From the NCBI RefSeq assembly GCF_023101765.2, contig NC_064227.1:310001-374000 (forward strand): 64,000 bases of DNA, read 5' to 3'. Position 1 is the first letter of the stretch. Each line of letters opens with the position of its first letter. This stretch comes from Spodoptera frugiperda. Lineage: Eukaryota; Arthropoda; Insecta; Lepidoptera; Noctuidae. Made by a program: the position numbers and the translations under genes. The notes under the pieces were generated by a model. That model did not search any database. It was given only the letters and a program-made list of their open reading frames with translations, and was not told the DNA's origin. This document shows, piece by piece, positions 39,301 to 51,300 of the stretch.

Positions 39301-42300
39301 TGGACTTAGGAGAAAGGTTTAGGGATATTATCTGACTCAAAAAGAATGGAGGCGGTAAAGAAATATTAAGGCAGTTCCCTTTTTTAAAGTTCTTTAGACA
39401 GGGATCAGGGATATGAAATACGAGGCAAACGCCAAAACTAAACAATAAGCAACCATCCTTTAATCACGTCTAGCTTCAAAACCTGAAAGTAGTCGTTACC
39501 TGAAAATTCAGACTTAAATAGTCATCATTAGGCTATATTTTTCAACAGCAGCTGTATAAAAATACACCTCTCACCTTTGAAGCTTAACCTTTTCGAGACC
39601 GTTTGACATTTTAAGAGTCGGTTTAAAATACCATCGGGTTTGCCTAAATACTGTTGTATTAGTTACTCGTTACGGATCTTTGTTGAAAAGTAGAGGGTTT
39701 GTACCCTCACATCACATACATCAACGGCCTATTAAGTGACTACTGCTGACCAAATGCCTCTTCTCGCACGGAGAAGGTTTGAGCATTAATCACCACGCTT
39801 GCTCAATGTGAAAAATGAAATCATAAGCCCAGGTTTCCTCATGATATTTTGCTTCACCATTTGTGAATGGTGTCTAAATAATATATTCTCGGAAAAAGTC
39901 ATTCATTATATTATGAGTCATATATTATCATTGTTACTTGCTGGCACCGTAATAATAGTAACTGATCACTGATTAACAGCACACCTCTACAATAGTGATA
40001 AAAAAACATATTTAAAACGTACTTAAACGTACAACCCATACCAACGGTATTAAAAACAGAATTCGACAGAAATAACTCTAAACAATTGAATTGTTGACCT
40101 AATTTATTTGTTTCTAGATTTATTTATACCTATCAGAATTCATCCACCATCTTTGTAAACCAAAAGACGCGCGTCTTTGTCCCTGTGTACGGACCCGTAT
40201 GATGTGTTTATAATGAGCAATGTTCTTAGAACGCGTCGCGTACAACGCGCGTTTTTGCGATACGAATAAAGTACTTTACAACGTATTTTTATCGCGATAC
40301 ATGTAATGAGCGATTTGCGTGCACCGGTAAATACGTTCGTCGGATTAATGGGCACGCACCCTTATGTTAAAACTTGCTTTTAAGTTTAACTAGTAGTTAA
40401 TCGCTTTATTTTTTTTAGTTGACATACATAGCTGTAGTATTTGTGTTCAATTCTTGCTTTAAGCAAAGGATCTATGAGATTTTGTAACTTAAAGTTGGTC
40501 CTGGAGCGTAAATAAAAGTTCGCAGGCATTAATTCCAAAAGCGGAATCTAGAATATTCAATTCTTTTTTTTTGGTAAATAAACGTAAATGAGCAGACGGA
40601 CCTGATAGTAAGCAGTCGCCGTCGCCCAGGGACACCCGAAACACCAGATGCATTACAAGTCCGTTGCCGGCCTTTTGGAAGTTAGGAATCGAATTGTTCG
40701 GAAGATTGGTAAGGGGTGTAACTGGCGGGGTCTAACACACAACGCAAGCTGTTTGTTTCACGTCGGTTTTCCGTAAGGCCGTGGTATCACTCCGGTCGAG
40801 CCGGCCCATTAGTACCGAAGCATGGCTCTCTCACACTTAAAAATTCCAACAAAATATAAGGCCTATATAAAAAATATGTTCATAAAACGGGCCTCTAATA
40901 TGTTTAGGGGCTCGATCACTTGGGCAAAGTAATCGCAAAGTTAAACTAATACCCTCCTGGACCCTTCGCCCAACATATTCCTATATGAGTGGGTTTCGTG
41001 ATAAATCTGCCCTCTCGTCTTTCTAAAGGATTTTTACCAAGTTTACAAAAGCTAAATATTTGGTAAGCCTTTTGTTGCTAACTAATTTTGGGGTATTTGA
41101 GTTTGAGAATTGAAGTCGACTTGTTCGGTAAGCCTTTTATGTTTTAGCGGTTATAGTTAGTGAGTGAGTTTGTTAGTTAGTGTTATAGGTTCGATTTGTT
41201 GATAAATGCTGAGGTGCGGTAAAACCGTATGCGTTATATTATTGCGTTTTAATTTTAATATAAAAATATATAATCTATAGTTTGATAGTCTTCTATTTAT
41301 AATACATGTCTGATTTTTAACTGAGGTAATTCTTCACTCTGATTTAATTATTTTGTGTATGCTATTGTAATATATCATTGTAAATTGAATTATAAAGTCA
41401 AATTAACTCAAAGTAAAAATTAAAAGTACTCTTAACAAGCATGCATGAAAAGACTGATAATTGTTGATGAAGCGAAAGAGGTATGTTAGATTTGTAGCAA
41501 TTAGCTTTCCATCTCTGCCTACCCCCATAGGAGACAGGTGTGAGGTTAAGTATGTATGTTTAAATGTTTAATACACAAATCAACTTTATCAACTTAACCA
41601 CCAGGTATTTTCAAACAACAGTAATATACTTAAAACATTTCCTCGTTATAAAATATCATATTTCTAAAAGTCAGTTCCATTTATATTAAACACGTAGAGA
41701 AATAAAAGTGGCGCTGTTGTTAATAAAAATAAAAATAAAAAAGTATGAAAAGCTAGCCATTTAGTACCGCTGTAAAAGCTTTCAGAAACAAAGCAAATAC
41801 TTCAGCCCTGATGTAGTGGCCGGCTGAAAAATGTACACTTTTAACTGTGAACATCTTGCATTACTGAAATGTGTTTTTAGTTTATTTTTTAACTGTAAAA
41901 CATTGTTAGGTGTTTATGTACGGTAGTTATTAATTAGAATTTAAAATGTGATTTTGGGATCACTTATGGATTTTTCGTTATGGAGTTTCACAATTACAGT
42001 AACTGAAATTTATTTTAATATGGATAAAATGTAGCCTATGAGTTAATCTACTCCTGTTCCAAATTTTATCCCGATCCCTTGAGCTGTTTTGACATGATTG
42101 ATTATTAAACACACACTCATTGAGAAACTTTCGCATTTATTATAGTAGTAAGAATTTCTCACAGAATACTATTATTTAAATCCTAAGCTCTGGTGATAAA
42201 ACGTTGCTTTCGACTCAAAAAGTGGATTCTTTTTCAGTCCTGAATATAATTAGGTACTTGTAAGATCTTGTAACGGACTTCAATGTCCATTAAAATTAGG

Positions 42301-45300
42301 TCAGCAGTCCACTCAGTGGCTGGGGCTCAACAAGAAATAAAAAAACATCTGGGTGCTTTAGTAAGAGAGGCTACTTTCAAATTAAGGTCTGTTGCCGTGT
42401 CGGTACAAATATTTAGATGGTTTCATTAATCATTTCGTGTCAATTATTCTACACTAATAGGATAGTTTTTATTCAGCTTGTAAACGTATATTCAGCATGT
42501 TGTGCGTTTTCGGCACACCCACGAGCTGCAACAAAACACTGAGAGTGTAGATCAAGTGTTTCGTTGCGTGTGTTTCTGTGTGTGTGTGTTTTTGTGTTGG
42601 TCTCTGCTACGTGAGCATTTATTTGCGGGCGGGAGGGTGCTGCTGCACACCGCATGCTGAAAATACATCTACAAATGGAATAAAAACTAAAAATATATTG
42701 TATTGTTGGTGTAGCATAGATTTCCGCAAAGGAACACCTGATTCTATTCTTTATATCAATCTTCTTTAAATTAAATCAATTTATACCTAAAAAGTCAATT
42801 AAATATATTTATATAAATATTAAATCTAATAATATCAGCATCTATCCATTGAGCTCAATATTTATCTCTCTGTGGTTTAGGATATATTTCTTGGAATATC
42901 ATTCATGTACAGTTCAGATTTTTAATTTTTACAAGTAGTCATGTAACATAATATCCCATAAACGCACTAAACCGTCTCTCTTTTTATATCACTACATAAC
43001 AAACAAGTACATTACACGCCTCAGCCTACCCCCAGGGTAAGAACAGGGACAATGTTATGATATTATTCTTCCATTCCAAGATATATAAGTTGACAAACAT
43101 TATTGTTGGCTCCAGGCCTGTGTGCCCAATAACTTGACTTAACTTATTCATATAATATAATGTTTATGCGGGAACATACAACCAATATACTCACGACACA
43201 AAACTTAGAGATTATCTCTAGAAAATATGAGATTATTGGAACGTATTAGAAAAGTAATACGTACTAGAAATAAGTAGGTAAGCATTTTTTTTATGGTATA
43301 AGCCGGTAAACGGGCTGATGAATCACCTGATGGTAAGCAATCGCCGCCCTTGGACACCCGAAATACCAGAGGTATTACAAGTTATGTATGTTGCTAGTTA
43401 GTATGATTAGTATTAGTGAGTATGTTGCTTTTGGGGGTTAGGAATTTAAGGGTTGTTCTAGAATCGAGGATTGGGAAGGAATTGGGCCTCTGGTAACCTC
43501 ACTCGAACAATGAAATACAACGCAAGCGTTGTTTCACGTCGGTTTACTGTGAGGCTATGGTATGACTCCGGTCGAGCCAACCCATTCGTGCCGAAGTATG
43601 GCTCTACTAATAATTTTAAAGTCTCTCTCTAAGGAAATTAGGTAAACTTAATTAAGATAAATACAAAATATTTTTTGTCTCAAGAAGAGAAATGAATGCC
43701 ACGAAACCATAATAAATTACTTTACTATTATTTTGTAAACTGTAACAGCAAGGAATATAGCAAAATATGTTCCAATTGAGTCCTGCAAATTCTCGCAGAA
43801 AATAAAAAAAAAACACATCAAGAATTATTAATATCACACCTAACGAAATTCAACCCTCAACTAAGATACAGCCTATTTATTCTAGCACTAAAACACAAAT
43901 CTGGGCCAACAAATAATCAAAGTCGAGAGAGAGCAACATTTGCAATTTGTTATTAAAACAACCGGCGACGGTGGTGCCATCTCTAATTTAGGTACAAAGG
44001 TACTTGCTGTCATTGTCTCTCGGCTTTCATAGACTCACCGCTGTATTTGTCCCAAGGTTTATATTTTGTTTTATTGTAAAAGATATTTTTTAATTTGGAA
44101 TTGTGTGATTACTTTCTATTCAGGTATTTTTTAAAGGTGGTGTTTTAATAACCACAATGAAGTGGTTGTTATTGGTATTGTTGGGTCGCAAGCAAAAGGG
44201 TCGCGTGTTCGATCAAGTCTGTACCTGGGGTATGGCAATAGTTACTTAGTCACCCCTAATGACATGGGCATCAAAAGATAACTAGTGAAAAGTGAGTGTT
44301 GTCCTCTGATTCCTTCTAAGATTGAAATATGAATATTATACCAAATACTACGCATCTAGCCTTTAGTATAATTCACCATAACACAATAATCTCATAATCA
44401 TAACACTGATCAATTTCCTCGATACAAAATTTGCACCAAAATTGTGGTTAAGGTATGAAACAAGCCTGATCTGTCCTCTCTCTCACTCCTATTATAAACC
44501 AGTGCTCTATCTCCCTCGCGAATATAGACGCCATTAGAAAATATTTTTGTCTCTCCCCTGTGGCATTCAGTGGGACCACAAAACCAAACTTCGTGTCGTA
44601 CATAATTTAGTGGCTGTGAGAATGTTATATTTCCAATACCTATTTATGGTATTGTGCTGGATTTTGATAATAATTTGTTTGATCCTCCTCCTCCTTGATT
44701 GAATCTCATAATTGGCACTATTGGAGGTATAAGCCAGTGAACGAGCAGAAGGATGACCTGATGGTCAGCAATCGCTGCCGCCCATGGACACCTGAAATAC
44801 AACAGGCATTGCCAAAGCGTGCGGCCTTTTAGGAGTTAGAAATTAAGGGTCGTTGGGTAATCGGGGATTGGGAAAATTGGGAAACACAAGGCAAGCGTTG
44901 TTTCACGTTGGTTTTTTGTGAGGCCGTGGTATCACTCCGGTCGAGCTGGCCCATTCATGCGGAGCATAAACAGATTGAGGTAGAAACTAAACAACTGATA
45001 GATCTCCTGTGGTTTCAGCTTTCTGCCAGCCTGATAGAACAATAGCACAAGTTTTTACACTATACTCAAAAATTAAAAACCTAGCCAAATATTATTTATT
45101 TACCCAGAATTGATAATCAGCAGACTTTCAATATAGGTACAATATGAACCACTATGTTGATTTTAAGTAAGCCAAACATGGAGCTGTATTAATTTAATTC
45201 ACTCAAGAATGATACGAGAGATACTTCACGAAATACTTTCATTTATGTTTGATGAGAAATAAAACAAGTAGCGAGAGCAATCGCGGAGAGTTTATATGAA

Positions 45301-48300
45301 AACTTTATGTTGTTCCAACGTGGCCAGCCCTGGTTTATATTGGGATCAATAACTTGTAAAAATAAGACTGCTATTGGTCGACTTTCGAACAAGGAGTTTT
45401 ATTTTTTCTTGGTATAGGCCATTAGCAGAGTTTGACTTTCTAGAAAATCTCAGAAGCTGAAAGATTGATTTTTTCATAAAAACGTTATCCCACACAAGGA
45501 TTTTCTGCTGTGTCTTGGGTGCGTTTACAAACATACACTTGACACCCAGACCCGAAACAACAATTTGTGGATGCAACAAAGAGTTGCTCTGCAAGAATCG
45601 AACCCGCTACACGTAGCGTGGCAGCCGGTTGCCCATCCACCGCACTAATCGTGCAGGCGAATTGTTTGAGATAAGATATACCCGATGTAAAAAACAATAG
45701 ACTCGCCAATTAATTATTATATTTTTCAGCTTACTCTCGTAAAGGCTCGCTCTTTATCAAATAAGATCCATAAATAGAAGCATAGGAAATTATTTTATAT
45801 GCCTATATGCATATTATGCATTTCTGTCCACCTCTTCTAGTCATAGAAAGGCGTGATGTTATCATATGTCATAACTTGTAAGCTAGCGAATATCTCACGC
45901 TCATCCTAACTGGAGCTAAGACATGACTGAGACAAATTACATGTCATATGTTTAAGGCATAGCATATCTATAGAGATTCTATGTTACGGAAGGGGTTAAA
46001 TCTAGGTTATACTTTTGCTATTCAATAGTCATATATAATAGTTGATCGTGGTACCTATAACGGAACCTCTTAAGGTTCCAATGTCCTAACTTCTTTGGTG
46101 TTGCGAGTGTCCAGGGATGGCATTATCATCACTCATCAATAGCCTATACGTGGAATGGCCACTGCTGACCAAAGGCTTCTTCTCACATGAAAAAGATTTG
46201 AGTATTAATCACCACACTTGTTCAATGCGGGTTGCCGATTTCAAGCTTATAATAAGAAATTAAAACCACAGGTTTCCTCACGATGCTTGCATTCACCGTT
46301 TGTCAGTGGTGTCTAAATAATCTTCGATAGTACATATAATTTGGAATAGGTCACCATACTACACCGTTATACAGCATCCTCATGCATGAGAAGCGGGCGT
46401 TTTAAATCTCCGGGTCACCACGACACGTAATCATTCACCATTGGGTAAACAGTCCACTTTTTGCCATAAAAACGACATTATAAAAGGATTTAAAAACCCG
46501 CCCTTTTATCGAAGCAGCTTAAAATAAACATTACATAACACAATAATAGGCATTAGGCAGAAGCCTTTGACCCGAAACCAGTACCAATGTAATAATAACA
46601 TTACGGGCGAATATTTCAGTATTTTCACGACATCGTTTCAATAACAAAGTAAAGTATTATCTTTATAAGTATCAAGAATCCTTTCCGTGAAATTGTAAGA
46701 AAAAAATACAATTTTTGTAAAGACTTTCTCTCGAATATTCTCGTGACAATGGAAAGCGTTGACCTTTTCGCGGCGAGCCGTTCGGAGGATCCGTTCTAAA
46801 AAATAATGTAACGATAATTTTAATAGGTATTCTGTGGTGGGTAGGCAGGTAGGTGTTTATTTATAAATATGTTTGACATAGGACTTTTACCTTTATATAG
46901 GTACAACGTCACGCCTCTTATCCCCCAATGAGCAGGCAAAGGTGCACATTACGGCACGTACTACGACTGCCTTGATTTTAGTGTCGCAAATGCGACAGAC
47001 CCTTTATCCGGGTCTCGGGTTTAATTCCCGGGTCGAGCAAAGTATTACTGGGTTTTTTCGGTTTTTCAAAAATTTCTCAGTAGTAGCACGGAGTCTGGTA
47101 TTGTGTCCAGTATAATATGACAATAGGCTCACCCCCTATTACATGGGACTTATAGCACAAATGTTGAAAAGTGGGTGTACATTGTATAGCGGCATTACGT
47201 GCCGTAATGTGCACCTCTGCCTACATAAAAGGCGTGACGACTTTTACCTTTAAATCCTTGAAATTAAAGATTGATTTTGATTGCGTACCTGTTTCTGAGT
47301 TCATTGATTTTATATACAAAGTCGGCGCAATAGGCTCATTCATTATTATGCTGGGACTAACCAAGGCTGTAAACACCACAGGGGAATACAACTCTCTACT
47401 TCTGAAATTAGCAACCAGATTGAATCATTATACGCCTGTACGATTTCAGACTCTAGAGATTTGGCATAAAGAACGTCTTTCTACGATAATTAAAATTACG
47501 TAATTGAAATAAGGGTACACAATATTGAGCTATATACAGGCATAATAGGTTAGATAAAGGTATTTGTTTTAATTTTAAAGCATGGCGAGTTATGTTCTGA
47601 TCAATAACTTTCTGCCAGTTCATATGCATGGAATTTAAAGGATTTATCTCAGTGGTTGCTGAAACTCTAATGGCTTTTCAATGAATTTCAATTTCATTTT
47701 GAAAATCAATCTTCAAGAAAAGTGCGTATTCCTTTTTTAAAGGCCGGCAACGCATGTGTAACTCCTCTGGTGTTGTAGGTGTCCATTGGCGGCGCTGATC
47801 ACCTACCATCAGGTGATCCGTGCCCTGTTTGCCTCCTATAACATAAACTCATACTAAACCAGTGGATAACTCTTATTAAAAAAACAAAATATTTTCGACT
47901 ATCTAAATTATTATTGTACAACTAAAACCAAATCACCCACTTTCCTCCCCGTTTTTAAATAACAAAATCAGTGCCCGACGTACAAAAGTCCCATGGATTT
48001 ATGGCTCAGTGACTCATTGTTACATAGCTTCAGCAAACATTCCCAGGGTATATTATATATATTACATATAACACAATGTAACATACAAGTACCTTGGCAT
48101 TTGACGCCATACTTCATATTCACATGAATATTACTTGTAAAAGTTTTTTAGGATCGTCTAAAGAATTCTTTTCTTTTTGTTATGGTATTTCTTTGGGAGT
48201 TTTTGGTTTGAGAATCTTCCGGTCATTTGTTGATTTTTGGGAGTATTTATTCTAATATAAAAGTTTGTTTATTTATTTGTTTCTTACACGTGTTTCGTTG

Positions 48301-51300
48301 TTATTAAGTTGAGCATGAATTTGGGCAACAGAATAAATGACACAATTTTGTTTTTAATAATAATTTGAAAATTTACGTAAAATTGCAGTTGTGTACTGCA
48401 AGGACCCTGTTATACAAACTATAAAACTATAGTCTTTGATTATATATTATATCAGTTAGGTTAACAGAATCTTAATTAAGATAGACAATTAAAATCAATC
48501 TGCTTTTAGGTGCTAATGACCCATTTGTATCGTCATTTACGAATACAAAAATACAATAGTAATCTTTATCAATACGAAATTACTAAAAATCATATTATAA
48601 TTAATGAGACTAAATGTAAAAACATTGTCACTCACTAACGAATCTGACGACACAAGCGCCCTCTTAAAATCAAACCCAAACAAATGAAAATTAAAAACAG
48701 GAGATACGTTTATATTTCCTCGCTGTATAATTGTGGAGGTTCTTAAGAAATCGTTCGTTACAATATCTTACAGAACAAATCATCGAAAATGAGGTCAGAT
48801 ATTATTGAAGAGTATCTTAATCAAAATCAATACTCCGCCACCGTTATTTGTGCCCTTGTTATTTCTCAGAATAAGTTATGAACGTAAGCCGAAACTTCCG
48901 AAATTCCCAAATAATCTCCGAAATAGACATCGTCGGAAATTTCGGAGATTCTCTCTCCGCGATTGTTTAATTACGTTTAAGTCTAATTGAATATCTGTTC
49001 AAAGTGAAGGTATAAATGATGGCGATGTTGCCGACATCCCAATTTTACGCTTAATCTATGGGTCAATTAATTAAAAGGGGGATTGCGCCAAATCTTTTGT
49101 GATTTGGGGTCGACATCTACACTTTTGTGCAGACGTTTCTGTTGATTAGGGAGGAAAACACTTTCATTATAGAATAAATCTTGCTATTTTTTTTTTTGTT
49201 TTATATGGCGCATAAAACTTCAAACTGCTATTTTATTTTTCTTTAAAAACGTTAGTTTTTCTTCTGTATCTTAGGTGCGTTTACTAACGTACAAGTTCAC
49301 ATATACATGACACCCAAACACGTAACAACAATTTGTGGACCACACAAAGAGTTGCTCCGTACGGGAATCGAACCTTCTACCCGTTGCTGCAACCAGTTGC
49401 CCAGCTACCCCATCAAACGTCTTGAAGTTTTTACTCATCATCTAACTTACATATCTATAAACCTTTAAACTATAATCCAATAACAAAGCAATAGCTGAGC
49501 TATTTATGACATTCGCGAGAACTATAATAACAAGGCACTTACATTTAAACAAACATAAAAATAATAAATGTTTATGTGTTACTCTCACTCCGTACATTGT
49601 TCCCGAGCCCAAACTGCCAATAAATAATGTTTCTTTTCCATCTACGTGGCACTCAATAAAAACAATTCAGGGTCCAATATCAGCCCATCACAGTCGTTAC
49701 ATTGCGCCCCTAAATTTCGCGGGGTATAACGGTAACCTCTCTCCATTTCCCACTAAAATGGAACAAAAAATATCGACACAGGCTTTATTTATCGTTCCAC
49801 GTTCATATTATACCTGGTGGCCTTGGGTGGCGTGACAAAGGGGTGGAAACTGGTGGAAGTGCTTTCCCCTGTCCATGATTTGCCATTTTCGATCATGAGT
49901 TTCGTTGACCGGAACTGTGCGAATGGTTTTCGACCTAAATAGTAGATTTCGAGGGCTTCTAATGGTATAAGGCACGGTGTACTTGACGCCAATAATGGAG
50001 TATAAAGAGGTGTGTGGGCTGTCGGCCCAGTAAATGGGTTCCGCTTGATGTTATGAATTTTGATGCGTTTGCTTTCATGGGTTTTTGAACGACAATAGAT
50101 TTTATTGGATGTCAATGATATGGTGATTGTGATTTCCATCGTGGTAGAAATATGTGCTTTTATGTTGTGTTGATGGAAGCAAATTAACAGAATCGATTGG
50201 TTATGAGCCTAGATACATTATTTATCGTCATGATTGTTATGAACTAATGATAGCATCTACCAATAACTAGATGATATCAGTATAATTGCCATTAAAACTC
50301 CGCACCGAAATGAAATGAACTCACGACCTTTCAATAACCCTAATGACTGAACTTTGGAACTAGGCAGAACTTTCTTTGTTCAATCCGAGTCCGATTAGCA
50401 TGAGGTACGCCTTCATCTGTTTCTGAGATAATGCCAATTACCGGCCATAGTTCAGGAAAGGTCTTGTAGACAATGTTTTTGTAACAAATTATACTTGCAA
50501 AGCGTCTGTGGGACCTCAGACCCCAAACATTTGGGAGGTCCCTAATTTTAGGCGAACCCTATTTATTTATGGATGGCGTTTATCCGGAACTGCACGGTCG
50601 TCCATCTTAAAAGGGTAGAGTTTTGTCATCCTTTTGGGGCAGTATGTCACGAACCATCTAATCATGGTCTTGCAGACCTTGTTATTTCAATAATGGGTCC
50701 TGATCCAGAGCCCTCAGACCTTTTCGGGATTTTAACAAAACATTTCGGATACCTTTTGTCTGTGTTTGTTTGCTTGTTATAGGGAGAATGTAAAGGTTAC
50801 TTTGATGGTATAAATAAATGAATGGTGGGCAACAAAGACACCCATTGATGGTTCTAATTATGTCCTTTGTACTATTTTGGGATTGTGTTTGTGCAAAATT
50901 AGAAGTTCATTCTTGTTCTTTAGTAAAAAGAACACAAAAATATCCTTTAATCCTCGTGACACTAAAACTTCAGCCACAGCAATAACACAAGATTAAAAAT
51001 GCTTAATCCATCACACTCTTCTACATGTCATAGGATACGACATAATCCCGTCTCCTGGAGGAGTGATTAATAACAATTCTTAAGAGATTACGTTATAATC
51101 CCTCGTGTCTCGTTGCAGAGTGGTGGAGTGATGTTCTCGCCGCTGGGACGACTTCGGGTGGCGCAGGCTGTCAGGAAACAGGTGAATATTAATTACTTGC
51201 GAAGATAATTAGCACGAACGAGCGATATTACTTTCAAAGGAAAAATGACGTTGATGACCCAATTGTTGAAATTTAGTGCAAGGGGTGTCGTTTTGAGTGA

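Larger units (their letters stand above)
9391..51118 (+). other. boule intron 1, about 41.7 kb
   Basis: Bounded by the GTTAGT donor and the TTGCAG acceptor, splitting the RRM after residue 124. It contains nearly all the transposable elements listed here, on both strands, and no recognisable host exon. Its length against the 466- and 197-bp introns that follow suggests growth by accumulated insertions. Confidence 0.75.

Noticed and set aside
47171..47503. 110-codon ORF as a gene
   Set aside because: It starts inside a SINE; the remaining 85 codons are not recognised and could be chance. Kept only as a low-confidence feature.
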